This document shows positions 36,935 through 46,070 of a stretch of DNA of 64,000 nucleotides, in pieces (within the stretch, counting starts at the first letter, position 1; each line of letters opens with the position of its first letter). The stretch is taken from assembly GCF_900174485.1 (NCBI RefSeq), contig NZ_LT837803.1, forward strand, positions 558,001 through 622,000, written 5' to 3'. This DNA comes from Sterolibacterium denitrificans. Its GTDB lineage: Bacteria; Pseudomonadota; Gammaproteobacteria; Burkholderiales; Rhodocyclaceae. Both the position numbers and the translations under genes were made by a program. The notes under the pieces are model-generated. The model was not told where the DNA came from, did no database searches, and worked only from the letters and a program-made list of their open reading frames with translations.

Positions 36935-37795
36935 ATGTCATTCCTGTTCAGTCTGCTATCCCGTCTGCCGCTATCGATTCTGCACAACCTCGGCGCCCTG
37001 CTCGGCTGGATCGTCTATCTGGCCTCGCCGACCTACCGGCGCCATCTGCGCGAGAACACCGCGCAGGCCGGCCCCTGGGCGGTGGCTGCGCGCGCCGCCG
37101 CCATTGCCGAAGCCGGCAAGGGATTGCTGGAGTTGCCTTACATCTGGTTGCGCCCGCAGGCGCAGGTGATTGGCCAGGTCATGCGCGTCACGGGCTGGGA
37201 GCTGATTGAAGCGGCCTGGCGCGAGGAGCGCGGCATCCTGTTGCTGACGCCTCATCTGGGCTGCTTCGAGATCACCGCGCAATACTACGGTTCGTTCCGG
37301 CCGATCACCGTGCTCTACCGGCCGCCCAAGCTGGCCTGGCTGCAGCCGCTGATGGAAAAGGGGCGCGGCACGCATCTCAAGCTGGCGCCGGCGGATCTGG
37401 GCGGCGTGCGCAGCCTGATGAAGGCGCTGCGCAGGAAAGAGGCCGTCGGCATGCTGCCCGACCAGGTGCCCGGTCGCGGCGAAGGCATCTGGGCGCCGTT
37501 CTTCGGCAAGCCGGCCTATACCATGACGCTGGCGGCGCGCCTCGCCGAGAGTGATGACGTCACGGTGCTGCTCATCCATGCCGAACGGCTGGCCTATGGC
37601 GCCGGCTATCACGTGGTGGTGCAACCGCTCGGCGCCCCGCTGGCCGAAACCCTGGAAGCGCGCGTCGCGCAATTCAACGCGGCGCTGGAAAGCCTCATCG
37701 AAACCTATCCGGAGCAATATCTCTGGAGCTACAACCGCTACAAGGCGCCGGCCGGCGCCTTGCCGCCGGGGGCGGATGCCGGAGCCGGCGCATGA
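36935..37795 (+). CDS. LpxL/HtrB-family lipid A acyltransferase 1
   Basis: A 286-residue inner-membrane lysophospholipid acyltransferase-like protein. N-terminal hydrophobic helix (FLFSLLSRLPLSILHNLGALLGWIVYLA), then the catalytic HX4E motif HLGCFE, and MLPDQVPGRGEGIWAPFFG, which is typical of the family. It would transfer an acyl chain to Kdo2-lipid IVA. It overlaps the second acyltransferase gene (ATGA at 37792). Confidence 0.88.
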   Translation: MSFLFSLLSRLPLSILHNLGALLGWIVYLASPTYRRHLRENTAQAGPWAVAARAAAIAEAGKGLLELPYIWLRPQAQVIGQVMRVTGWELIEAAWREERGILLLTPHLGCFEITAQYYGSFRPITVLYRPPKLAWLQPLMEKGRGTHLKLAPADLGGVRSLMKALRRKEAVGMLPDQVPGRGEGIWAPFFGKPAYTMTLAARLAESDDVTVLLIHAERLAYGAGYHVVVQPLGAPLAETLEARVAQFNAALESLIETYPEQYLWSYNRYKAPAGALPPGADAGAGA

Positions 37796-38676
37796 TGACC
37801 CGCCTCGCCCTGGTTCTGATGTGGCTGCTGCATTTCCTGCCCCTGCCGCTGCAGGCCACGCTTGGCCGCGGACTGGGTCTGCTGCTGTACTGGCTGGTCG
37901 GCAAGCGCCGCCGCATTGCGCTGACCAACCTGCGTCTGTGCTTTCCGCAATTGAGCGAGGCCGAGCGCAACACGCTGGTGCGCCGCCATTTCGCCGTCTT
38001 CGGCCGCAGTTTCATCGAGCGCGGCCTGCTCTGGTGGGCCTCGCCGGCACGCCTGCGGCGCATCGTTCGTGTCGAAGGCATGCAGCATCTCGATGCGCAG
38101 TCGGGCCGTCCGGTGATCCTGCTGGTGCCGCATTTCGTCGGCCTGGACATGGGCTGGACGCGCCTGACGCTGGAGCGCGACATGGTCAGCATCTATGCCA
38201 ACCAGAAGAATCTGCTGTTCAATGCCGCGCTGTATCGGGGCCGTTTGCGCTTCGGCAATTCACAGTTGCTGTCGCGCCAGCAGGGCACCCGTCCGGCATT
38301 GCGCGCGATGCGCTCCGGCATGCCGTTCTATTACCTGCCCGATATGGATTACGGTGAGCGCGATACCATTTTCGTGCCTTTCTTCGGCGTGCCGGCGGCA
38401 ACCATCACCGGGCTGTCGCGCCTGGCGCGCATGGGCAAGGCCGTGGTGCTGCCGGTGATCACGCGCATGCTGCCTGGCGGACGGGGCTACGTGGTGGAAA
38501 TCCAGGCGCCCTGGACGGATTTCCCCGGCGAGAGCATCGAGGCGGATACCCGGCGCATGAATGCCTATATTGAAAACGAGGTGCTCAAGCTGCCGGAGCA
38601 GTATTTCTGGCTGCACAAGCGCTTCAAGACCCGCCCGCCCGGCGAGTCCGGCCATTACGAAAAGAAGCGGGATTGA
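37792..38676 (+). CDS. lpxL: LpxL/HtrB-family lipid A acyltransferase 2
   Basis: A 294-residue acyltransferase with a membrane anchor near the N-terminus (LVLMWLLHFLPLPLQATLG), the catalytic HX4D motif HFVGLD, and YYLPDMDYGERDTIFVPFFG, a block strongly conserved in LpxL/LpxM. Together with the preceding gene it probably supplies the two secondary acylations of lipid A. The usual Rhodocyclales neighbour dapF does not follow; DUF484 starts 78 bp downstream. Confidence 0.88.
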   Translation: MMTRLALVLMWLLHFLPLPLQATLGRGLGLLLYWLVGKRRRIALTNLRLCFPQLSEAERNTLVRRHFAVFGRSFIERGLLWWASPARLRRIVRVEGMQHLDAQSGRPVILLVPHFVGLDMGWTRLTLERDMVSIYANQKNLLFNAALYRGRLRFGNSQLLSRQQGTRPALRAMRSGMPFYYLPDMDYGERDTIFVPFFGVPAATITGLSRLARMGKAVVLPVITRMLPGGRGYVVEIQAPWTDFPGESIEADTRRMNAYIENEVLKLPEQYFWLHKRFKTRPPGESGHYEKKRD

Positions 38677-38754
38677 CGGCCTAATCGCGCATAGCCGCGG
38701 CGGCCGGATCGGTTAGCATCCACCATTCCCCGTACTTTGCGCAGCGCACGAATC

Positions 38755-39420
38755 ATGAAGATTGAACTCGATGCCAATGATGTCGCCGCCTATCTCAAGG
38801 CGCATCCCGATTTCTTCAATCTGTATGCCGACCTGCTGGCGCAGATCGTCATCAACGATCCGCACAATGGCCGCGCCGTCTCGATCACCGAGCGACAGCT
38901 CGGCGCCCTGCGCGACCGCAACAAGCAATTGGAAGCCAAGCTTGCCGAGCTGATCCGCTTCGGCGAGGAGAATGACGTCATTTCCGAAAAGCTGCACCGG
39001 ATGACGCTGGCGCTGATTGCGGCGGAGAGCTTTCCCGCCGTCGTCCGCATTCTCCATGAGCATCTGGGCGGCGCTTTCGATGTGCCGCATGTCGCGCTGC
39101 GTCTGTGGGAGGTCGGCGGGCTTGACTCGCTGGCCGACTTCTCGCCGGCCGACGAGGATACCAAACGCTTTGCCACCGGACTCAAGCATCCCTATTGCGG
39201 TTCGAGCGCCGGTCTGGAGGCGCTCTCCTGGCTTGCCAGCGGGGTGCGCTCGACCGCCCTGGTGCCGCTGCGGCGCGGCGCGGATACCATCGGTCTGCTG
39301 ATGCTGGGCAGCGAGGAAGCGCAGCGCTTCTATCCGGAAATGGGCACGCTGTTTCTTGCGCGCATCGGCGATTGCGCGGCCGCTGCCGTGCTGCGGACGC
39401 TTGAACCGGCGCAGGCATGA
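38755..39420 (+). CDS. DUF484 family protein (YigA-like)
   Basis: A 221-residue protein: ELDANDVAAYLKAHPDFFNLYADLLAQI at the N-terminus and a GAF-like remainder (VRSTALVPLRRGADTIGLLMLGSEEAQRF). A helix with a coiled-coil pattern (RDRNKQLEAKLAELI) links them. DUF484 genes commonly lie between dapF and xerC, and this one overlaps xerC by ATGA. The molecular function is unknown. ATG 38755 gives the family start. Confidence 0.88.
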   Translation: MKIELDANDVAAYLKAHPDFFNLYADLLAQIVINDPHNGRAVSITERQLGALRDRNKQLEAKLAELIRFGEENDVISEKLHRMTLALIAAESFPAVVRILHEHLGGAFDVPHVALRLWEVGGLDSLADFSPADEDTKRFATGLKHPYCGSSAGLEALSWLASGVRSTALVPLRRGADTIGLLMLGSEEAQRFYPEMGTLFLARIGDCAAAAVLRTLEPAQA

Positions 39421-40382
39421 GCCGGACGGGCGGCGATGCGCACAGCCTGATCGACGCCTTTCTTGCCGCCCAGGCGCACGAACGGCAGGCCAGCCGCCAT
39501 ACACTCGATGCCTATCGCCGTGATCTTGCCGCGCTGCTGCGCCTGAGCGGCGCGAATTCGGCAGCCGCGCTGCGCGGGTTGGATAGCCATGGGATCCGCC
39601 GCTGCGCCATGCAACTGCATGCCGCCGGCAATGCGCCACGCTCCATCGCGCGCAGATTGTCCGCCTGGCGCAGCTTTTATCGCTGGCTGGCGCGCAACGC
39701 ATCGCCGGAAGCCGGGACTGCCGCCGGGCTGCGCGTCAATCCTTGCGATGGCGTCCGCTCGCCGAAGAAGCGTCAGGCGCTGCCCAAGGCGCTTTCAGTC
39801 GAACAAGGGGCAGCGTTGCTGGAGCGTGACGTGGGAGGTGCGGAAGATGCGGCGGATGAAGGACGGCATGCGGCCCTGCTGCGGTTGCGCGATCATGCCA
39901 TTCTCGAACTCTTTTATTCCTCCGGCCTGCGCTTGGCCGAACTGGCCGCTCTCGACTGCAACGGTGGTCTGGATCTGGTAGCCGGCGAAGTCGGCGTCAC
40001 CGGCAAGCGCGGCAAGTCGCGGATCGTGCCGCTTGGCCGCCAGGCGCGCGCGGCGCTGCAGTCCTGGCTGGCACGGCGTCATGAGCTGGCGGCGGCCGGC
40101 GAGCCGGCGTTGTTCGTCAGCCTGCGCGGCACGCGCCTGGCGCCACGCAGCATCGAGCAGCGCCTGGCACGCTGGGCGCAGGGCAGCGGCATCCGGCTGC
40201 ATCCGCACATGCTGCGTCACTCCTTTGCCTCGCATGTACTGCAATCCTCCGGCGACCTGCGCGCGGTACAGGAAATGCTCGGTCATGCCAGCATCGCCAC
40301 CACGCAGGTGTATACGCATCTGGATTATCAACACTTGGCCAAAGTCTATGACGCGGCCCATCCACGGGCACGCAAGCGCTGA
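39417..40382 (+). CDS. xerC: Tyrosine recombinase XerC
   Basis: A 321-residue site-specific recombinase that with XerD resolves chromosome dimers at dif. The N-terminal SAM-like core-binding domain (about 10-105) is followed by the catalytic domain with Arg172, Lys197, His264, Arg267, His290 and Tyr299 nucleophile (LGHASIATTQVYTHLDY). The catalytic set is complete. The DUF484-xerC pair is a standard chromosomal locus, so this is a housekeeping recombinase, not a mobile-element integrase. Confidence 0.93.
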   Translation: MSRTGGDAHSLIDAFLAAQAHERQASRHTLDAYRRDLAALLRLSGANSAAALRGLDSHGIRRCAMQLHAAGNAPRSIARRLSAWRSFYRWLARNASPEAGTAAGLRVNPCDGVRSPKKRQALPKALSVEQGAALLERDVGGAEDAADEGRHAALLRLRDHAILELFYSSGLRLAELAALDCNGGLDLVAGEVGVTGKRGKSRIVPLGRQARAALQSWLARRHELAAAGEPALFVSLRGTRLAPRSIEQRLARWAQGSGIRLHPHMLRHSFASHVLQSSGDLRAVQEMLGHASIATTQVYTHLDYQHLAKVYDAAHPRARKR

Positions 40383-40470
40383 CTTGGAGCGGGCTCGGAC
40401 CCGTATCGGACGGGGGTTGCCCAAATTAGGCAAAGGTGCTGATCCGCAGGGGGCGCCCGGGAGGGCAGGC

Positions 40471-40500
40471 TTGTACAATCCGCCCTGGTTTACGCATAAT
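40471..40500 (+). promoter_or_regulatory. Candidate promoter of the first molybdenum dehydrogenase operon
   Basis: TTGTAC (40471-40476) and CATAAT (40495-40500) are 18 bp apart in the 251-bp gap after xerC. Downstream, the leader has a 14-bp palindrome GACTCGGTCGAGTC (40540-40553) and an overlapping GTCGGCAG/CTGCTGAC hairpin, which may act in the DNA or in the mRNA. Confidence 0.4.
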
Positions 40501-40633
40501 CACAGGTTCCGTCGGTACGGTCGGCAGGAGCGACCTGCTGACTCGGTCGAGTCGGCTGCGCAGCATCACAGGATGCGGGACGGGATCTGGTTTCTGACGC
40601 CAAGTTTCGGCAAGTTATCCGCAGGGGTGATTC

Positions 40634-43600
40634 ATGGGCATACTCGCAACATCCAATCTCGTTTCGGCCAGCCGGCGCAAGTTTCTCGTCATGGCCGGGA
40701 TGGCCAGCGCGGCCGGCGCCGCAGTCGGCCTGTTCGGCTGCAGCCGGGCGCCGCTGCAGCACTTCAAGGGAACCACGGCCAGCGGTCGTTTCGACCTCGG
40801 TCCGCGCACCACGCCCAAGCTCGGTAACTGGCAGGATCTTTACCGCCAGCGCTGGACCTGGGACAAGGTGGCCAAAGGCTCGCACGGCTGGGCCAACTGC
40901 CGCTCGGCCTGCGAGTGGGATCTCTACGTCAAGGACGGCGTGGTGGTGCGCGAGGAGCAATCCGCCACCTACGAGGCTTCGGAACCGGGCATTCCCGACT
41001 TCAATCCGCGCGGCTGCCAGAAGGGCGCGTGTTATACGGAAGTGATGTACGGGCCGTCGCGCACCACCGTGCCGCTGAAGCGCGTCGGCCCGCGCGGTTC
41101 CGGCAAGTGGGAAAAAATCTCCTGGGAACAGGCGCTGAGGGAAATTGCCGTCAAGACCGTCGATGCCGCCGAAAAATGGGGTACCGACACGATCTATCAG
41201 GATCTCGGCCCCAACTTCGACTTCGGCGCCAGTACGGCCGGGCGTTTCAAGTTCCAGTTCATGGCCGGCGGCATCTTTGCCGACAACTGGGCGGAAATCG
41301 GCGACCTCAACGTCGGCGCTTCGATCACCGTCGGCGCCGCTCACCTGGGCGGTTCCGCCGATGAATGGTTTCTTTCCGACTTCATCGTGGTCTGGATGAT
41401 GAATCCTTCGGTGACCCAGATTCCCGATGCGCACTTCCTCTACGAGGCGCGCTACAACGGTACCGAACTGTGCGTCATCGATCCGCAGTACTCGGCCACG
41501 GCGATCCATGCCGATCAGTGGCTGCCGCTTGAATCCGGCACCGATGCGGCGCTGGGCCTGGCCGTCGCCCGCTACCTGCTGGACACGGGCGCCATCGATC
41601 TGCCTTATATCCGCGAGCAGACCGACCTGCCGCTGCTGGCCCGCCTGGATACCGGCCGCTTCCTGCGCGAGTCGGATCTCAAGGCCGGCGGTGATGAAGA
41701 CCAGCTCTACATGTGGCATCCGCAGAAAAACGCGGCCGTCCCCGCGCCCGGCTGTCTGAAGAACACCACGCGCAGCCTCAAGCTCGACTTCGAGCCGCCC
41801 ATCGACGGTCAATGGAAAATCAAGCTGGCCAATGGCGAGGAAGTGGTGGTGGTGCCGGTTGGCGCGATGCTGAAGGAACACCTCGATCCGTGGACCTTCG
41901 AGCATGCGGCCCAGGTCACCCATCTGCACATCGACCAGATCCGGAAATTCGCCGAAGGCTGGGCCAAGGCCGAGCGGCCGATGGTGCTGTCGTCGTGGGG
42001 CTCGAACCGCTATGTCCATTCCGACCTGATGAACCGCACCAAGATGCTGCTGCTGATGCTGAAGGGTGCCCTGGGCAAGAAAGGCGCAGGCTATCAGGCG
42101 ACCGGCTGGGTGGATCTGGACGGCTTCGGCAATGCCATGCAGATGGAAAAAAGCGGCATGACCGGCCGCCTGGCGGTGATGCTCAATGCCATGCCGCCCA
42201 AGGAACTGTTCAACGCCATCGTCGACATCATCAAGAAGCGCAAGACCGAAAACGACGTCGCGCTGGAAGGCGAGAACAACTACCTGCGCAACAAATTGTG
42301 TACCAGCGACGTGGTCGAAGTGAACCTGAAATCGGAAGGCTACCGCGCCGCTCTCAGCAAGGAACAGGAAGGGCTTTATCCGCGCGAGCTGTCCGACTAC
42401 TACGACGAGGCGCACGAGAAAGGCTGGGCACCTGGCCTGCCGCGCAAGAACACGCCGAAAATCTTCTTCAGCGGCGGCTCCAACCTCCTGCGTCGCAACA
42501 ACCTGCCGCAATACCTGAAGGCGCATATCTGGGATCAGATGGATTGCATCGTCGACGTCAATCCCAAGTATTCCTACACCGGCACCCAGGCCGACTACAT
42601 CCTGCCGGCGGCCGGCTGGTACGAGAAGACCGGCATCAAGTACACCATGTCCTACATCCCTTACCTGCACTATTGCGATGCGGCCGTGCCGCCGCTGGCG
42701 GAAAGCAAGGGCGAATGGGAAATCTACTGGTTGCTGACGCGTGAAATGGAGAACTACGCCAAGGAAAAGAACCAGCCGATCCTGGATGGCTGCGGGCGTG
42801 GCACGATCGACATGAAGACCATCCACCAGCGCTACACCAACCAGGGCGACCTGGGGCAGCATGATCAGGACAAGGTCACCGAGGAAATCCTGCGTTCCGA
42901 ATCGACCAAGGGCATGACCGTCGAAGGCCTGCGCCAGACCGGCATCGCCAAGTACACCGCCACCGGCAAGAACGTCCAGGCCACCGCACTCAACAATCCG
43001 GACTGGAAGGGCGAAGGCGTGCTCACCACGCTGACCCGCTTCACGGTGCACAAGGAACCCTGGCCGACCTACAGCGGCCGCATTTCCAGCTTCATCGATC
43101 ACCCCTGGTTCATCGAAGGGCACGAACAGTTCGCCACCCACAAGGACAGCCCCAAGGCCGGCGGCGACTATCCGTTCATCTTCGTCAGCTGCCACGCGCG
43201 CTGGTCGATTCACTCGACCTGGCGCGATACGCCGATGATGCTGCGTCTGCAGCGCGGCGAGCCGCTGGTGTATCTGAATCCCACCGATGCCGCGAAGATC
43301 GGCGTCAAGGATTTCGAATACGTCGAGATCTACAACAACTACGGCTCGATCCGCATGCGCCTGAAAGTCACGGCGATGGTGCGTCCGGGCGTGGCCTACT
43401 ACTACCACGCCTGGGAACCGCATCAGTTCCCGAATCACGAGTCCTACAAGAACCTGATCCCCGGTATCGTGCAGCCCTTGCACTATGCTGGCGGCTACGG
43501 GCACATCAACCATGCGCTCAACCGCTTCCAGCCGGGCAGCGCCGTGCAGGACACGCGCATCGGCATCAAGCCCTGGACGGGTCAAGCCACCGGCGTCAAA

Positions 43601-43660
43601 CCCGTGGTGGTGACGGCTGAAGAGGCTGCCATCGCCGAGCGCGCCAACCAGGCCATTTGA
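40634..43660 (+). CDS. Type II DMSO-reductase-family molybdoenzyme alpha subunit 1 (steroid C25 / ethylbenzene dehydrogenase type)
   Basis: A 1008-residue catalytic subunit. Tat signal SRRKFL (13-18) and a hydrophobic stretch ending LFGC36. The FS0 [4Fe-4S] ligands are His84, Cys89, Cys93 and Cys128 (SHGWANCRSACEWD...RGCQKGAC). By alignment with NarG, Asp224 in EIGDLN is the probable Mo ligand; TQIPDAHFLYEARYNG follows. This subfamily binds bis-MGD molybdenum and hydroxylates C-H bonds with water: ethylbenzene at C1, or a sterol at tertiary C25. Gene set alpha-beta-gamma-delta and a sterol-type context favour C25 dehydrogenase, but the substrate cannot be read from the sequence. It is exported folded to the periplasm with beta. 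Confidence 0.88.
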   Translation: MGILATSNLVSASRRKFLVMAGMASAAGAAVGLFGCSRAPLQHFKGTTASGRFDLGPRTTPKLGNWQDLYRQRWTWDKVAKGSHGWANCRSACEWDLYVKDGVVVREEQSATYEASEPGIPDFNPRGCQKGACYTEVMYGPSRTTVPLKRVGPRGSGKWEKISWEQALREIAVKTVDAAEKWGTDTIYQDLGPNFDFGASTAGRFKFQFMAGGIFADNWAEIGDLNVGASITVGAAHLGGSADEWFLSDFIVVWMMNPSVTQIPDAHFLYEARYNGTELCVIDPQYSATAIHADQWLPLESGTDAALGLAVARYLLDTGAIDLPYIREQTDLPLLARLDTGRFLRESDLKAGGDEDQLYMWHPQKNAAVPAPGCLKNTTRSLKLDFEPPIDGQWKIKLANGEEVVVVPVGAMLKEHLDPWTFEHAAQVTHLHIDQIRKFAEGWAKAERPMVLSSWGSNRYVHSDLMNRTKMLLLMLKGALGKKGAGYQATGWVDLDGFGNAMQMEKSGMTGRLAVMLNAMPPKELFNAIVDIIKKRKTENDVALEGENNYLRNKLCTSDVVEVNLKSEGYRAALSKEQEGLYPRELSDYYDEAHEKGWAPGLPRKNTPKIFFSGGSNLLRRNNLPQYLKAHIWDQMDCIVDVNPKYSYTGTQADYILPAAGWYEKTGIKYTMSYIPYLHYCDAAVPPLAESKGEWEIYWLLTREMENYAKEKNQPILDGCGRGTIDMKTIHQRYTNQGDLGQHDQDKVTEEILRSESTKGMTVEGLRQTGIAKYTATGKNVQATALNNPDWKGEGVLTTLTRFTVHKEPWPTYSGRISSFIDHPWFIEGHEQFATHKDSPKAGGDYPFIFVSCHARWSIHSTWRDTPMMLRLQRGEPLVYLNPTDAAKIGVKDFEYVEIYNNYGSIRMRLKVTAMVRPGVAYYYHAWEPHQFPNHESYKNLIPGIVQPLHYAGGYGHINHALNRFQPGSAVQDTRIGIKPWTGQATGVKPVVVTAEEAAIAERANQAI

Positions 43661-43695
43661 GTTTCGGGTACTGAGACGAACAGGAAGAACACGAA

Positions 43696-44733
43696 ATGAG
43701 CACACAAACTCCCACCCAACGCCAAGTATCGATGGTGCTGGATTTGAACAAATGCCTGGGCTGCCACACGTGCAGCATCGCCTGCAAGAAGATGTGGAAC
43801 ACGGATCCGGGCACGGACTACACCTACTGGAACAACGTCGAAACCATGCCCGGGAAGGGCTACCCGGCGAACTACCCGCAGATCGGCGGGCGCACCGAGA
43901 CGGGCGAAGTCAAGCGCGGCCAGATCCCCAACATGGACACCGGCTACGGCCGCGCCTGGAGCTTCAACCACAAGGACGTCCTGGCCTCCACCGGGCAGCC
44001 GGTCAAGCTCTGGATCAAGCCCAAGGAAGAAGTCAAATGGGGCCCGAACTTCGACGAAGACGAAGGCACGGGCCACTACCCGCAGGACAACCACTACTTC
44101 TACCTGCCGCGGCTGTGCAACCACTGCACCCACCCGGCCTGCCTGGACGCCTGCCCGCGCGGCGCGATCGAAAAGCGCGAGCACGACGGCATCGTCCTGG
44201 TCAACCAGGATCGCTGCCACGGCTACCGCTTCTGCGTCGAAGCCTGCCCGTACAAAAAGGTGTACTTCGACCACGTGCGCCAGGTCTCGGCCAAATGCAT
44301 CTTCTGCGCGCCGCGCGTCGAAGAAGGCGTGGCACCGGCCTGCGCGCGCCAATGTCCGGGCCGCCTGCGCTTCGTGGGCTACCGCGACGACCAGGACGGG
44401 CCGATCTGGAAACTGGTCGAAAAATACCAGGTCGCGCTGCCGCTGCACGGCGAATGGGGCCTGGGGCCGAACGTCTTCTACGTCCCGCCGATGAGCCCGT
44501 CGAAAATGGACGATCGTGGGCGTCCGACGGGCGAACCGCGCATCCCGCTGGCCTACCTGGAATCGCTGTTCGGCCCGCGCGTCAAGGACGTGCTGAATCT
44601 GCTGCACGCGGAGCGTGACAAAAAGAAGCGCGGGGAAAAGAGCGAACTGATGGATCTCTTGATCGCCTACAACTGGAACGACAACTTCAAGCTGGAGCCG
44701 CAGCAACGCGAAGTCTTCGGCGAGCGCCACTGA
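43696..44733 (+). CDS. Molybdoenzyme beta subunit 1, four Fe-S clusters
   Basis: A 345-residue electron-transfer subunit of the NarH/EbdB type. Cluster motifs: Cys20-23-26-30 (CLGCHTCSIAC), CNHCTHPACLDAC, CHGYRFCVEAC and CIFCAP...CARQC. In the third motif a Tyr takes the place of the second Cys, as Trp does in NarH, which fits three [4Fe-4S] and one [3Fe-4S] cluster. No signal peptide, so it is probably co-exported with alpha. It differs from beta2 at one residue (Ala in GYGRAWSF against Ser). Confidence 0.93.
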   Translation: MSTQTPTQRQVSMVLDLNKCLGCHTCSIACKKMWNTDPGTDYTYWNNVETMPGKGYPANYPQIGGRTETGEVKRGQIPNMDTGYGRAWSFNHKDVLASTGQPVKLWIKPKEEVKWGPNFDEDEGTGHYPQDNHYFYLPRLCNHCTHPACLDACPRGAIEKREHDGIVLVNQDRCHGYRFCVEACPYKKVYFDHVRQVSAKCIFCAPRVEEGVAPACARQCPGRLRFVGYRDDQDGPIWKLVEKYQVALPLHGEWGLGPNVFYVPPMSPSKMDDRGRPTGEPRIPLAYLESLFGPRVKDVLNLLHAERDKKKRGEKSELMDLLIAYNWNDNFKLEPQQREVFGERH

Positions 44734-44756
44734 ACCGAGCGGGGAAGAACAAAGCC

Positions 44757-45302
44757 ATGAAGAAGACAGTAACCTTGATAGCGGCCCCGACGGCGATCCA
44801 GCCGGGTGGCTACATCGCCAAGGCCTACGAAGACCGCACGGTACCGGGCTTGAGCCAGGCCGACCTGGACATCGAAGCCAAGGGCCAGGGCTGGCAAATC
44901 ACGCTCTCCTGGGCCTGCCCGGCGCCGGTGAAGAGCATCGCCCGGGAGACCGACAAGTTTCTGGATGCCTGCGCCCTGCTGGTGCCGGCGACGGAGAATG
45001 CGCAGTGGATCACCATGGGCTCGAAGGAAGACCCGGTCGAAGGGGTGCTGTGGAAGGCCGACCGTGAAAAGCCGTGGCGGATGCAGGCGGAAGGTCTGGG
45101 GACGATGATCCGTCAGGAAGCGCCGGTTGACTGGACGGTGGCGGCCGAGCATGCCAATGGCCGCTGGACGGTGCGTTTCGAGATTGGCGCGTGGCCGGTG
45201 CTCAGCCAGTACAAGCAACTGGGCTTCGCCATCTGGCTGGGCGAACGGCAGGATCGTGCCGGTCTGAAGTCCGTCAGCCCGGGGTGGTTGGCGGCGGTTT
45301 GA
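44757..45302 (+). CDS. Molybdoenzyme gamma subunit 1, heme b type
   Basis: A 181-residue protein of the EbdC/DdhC/ClrC gamma family, which holds one heme b and passes electrons to an external acceptor in the periplasm. Support comes from position after beta, length and the pattern WQITLSWACPAPVKSIARETDKFLDACALLVP with an acidic, Trp-rich beta structure (WTVRFEIGAWPVL). No classical signal peptide is visible, which fits co-export. Axial ligands in the family are Met and Lys, but I cannot assign them without an alignment. It differs from gamma2 at two residues (Ala/Val in EHANG, Arg/His in ERQDR). Confidence 0.8.
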   Translation: MKKTVTLIAAPTAIQPGGYIAKAYEDRTVPGLSQADLDIEAKGQGWQITLSWACPAPVKSIARETDKFLDACALLVPATENAQWITMGSKEDPVEGVLWKADREKPWRMQAEGLGTMIRQEAPVDWTVAAEHANGRWTVRFEIGAWPVLSQYKQLGFAIWLGERQDRAGLKSVSPGWLAAV

Positions 45303-45336
45303 GTCATTCTTGCGCAGTCCACCTGGAGGCTCTGTC

Positions 45337-45909
45337 ATGACCGAAGAACTGCCCATCCCGCAGCCGGAAGGAGATCTCACGCCGGCAGCCTTGGCGGATA
45401 TCGCCGAGCAGTTGCGCCCGCAGACCCTCAACTTCCTCGCCTGGAGCGCGTTGTGGAGCACGCTCACCGAGGATGATCTGCGCGCTGCCGCCTGGGAAGC
45501 GCTGGATTTGCCCGGCGACTTCGATGCCGTTCACATCAATTACTGGAACACGTTCCAGGTCGGTATTCCGCAGCCGCCGATCCCGGCGATGATCCATGCC
45601 CTGATGAACATCGATGGCGCTGGTGCGCGTGAGGATTTCATGCGTGCCGCCGACCATCTGGGCCTGAGCTGGGGGCATGCCCGCCTGTCCCCCGATCAGC
45701 TCGGTCCGGCCTGCGAAATCTTCGCCATGGCCGTCGAACAGGAAGAGCCGGTGATCATCGCTCACCTGTCGAAAACCTATTTTCTGCCCTGGCTCGATCT
45801 GGCACAGGATCAGTTGAACGCTTCAGCCAACCCGGAGCTGGCGCAAATGCTGGCCCTGTTCCGCGAGCATCTGCAGGAAGCCATCCGCCTGATGCCGGTG
45901 GCGGGTTGA
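45337..45909 (+). CDS. Molybdoenzyme maturation chaperone (TorD/EbdD family delta subunit)
   Basis: About 190 residues, all-helical, starting at ATG 45337 with GGAGG nine bases upstream. TAAELRP-like N-terminus and GAREDFMRAADHLGLSWGHARLSPDQLGPACEIFAMAVEQEE with HLSKTYFLPW fit the TorD-like chaperones (EbdD, DdhD) that bind the Tat leader and help insert the Mo cofactor. It stays in the cytoplasm. Only the first operon has this gene; it could serve both alpha subunits, whose Tat leaders are similar. Confidence 0.8.
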   Translation: MTEELPIPQPEGDLTPAALADIAEQLRPQTLNFLAWSALWSTLTEDDLRAAAWEALDLPGDFDAVHINYWNTFQVGIPQPPIPAMIHALMNIDGAGAREDFMRAADHLGLSWGHARLSPDQLGPACEIFAMAVEQEEPVIIAHLSKTYFLPWLDLAQDQLNASANPELAQMLALFREHLQEAIRLMPVAG

Positions 45910-45985
45910 GCTTGGCGGTCCGGCGCAGAAACCTCGAGCATCCAGTCGAGCGCCGGGGCTGATTGAAAGCGGCTCCCTTTCTCCT

Positions 45986-46011
45986 CACGCCATGTGCTTT
46001 GCGATGGCGTG
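45986..46011. repeat. 8-bp perfect inverted repeat upstream of the second operon
   Basis: CACGCCAT (45986-45993) and ATGGCGTG (46004-46011) with a 10-nt spacer, 77 bp after the chaperone stop. It could be a weak terminator (no T run) or a regulator site. Confidence 0.55.
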
Positions 46012-46070
46012 GCATATCCCCTTCTCCGTGCACGCCACAATAAAATGCGGTAGGATGAGCGGCTGATAAT

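Noticed and set aside
39417-40382. Tyrosine recombinase as the integrase of a mobile island carrying the molybdoenzymes
   Set aside because: It is the housekeeping XerC in a DUF484-xerC overlap; no att repeats, tRNA or other mobility genes were seen.
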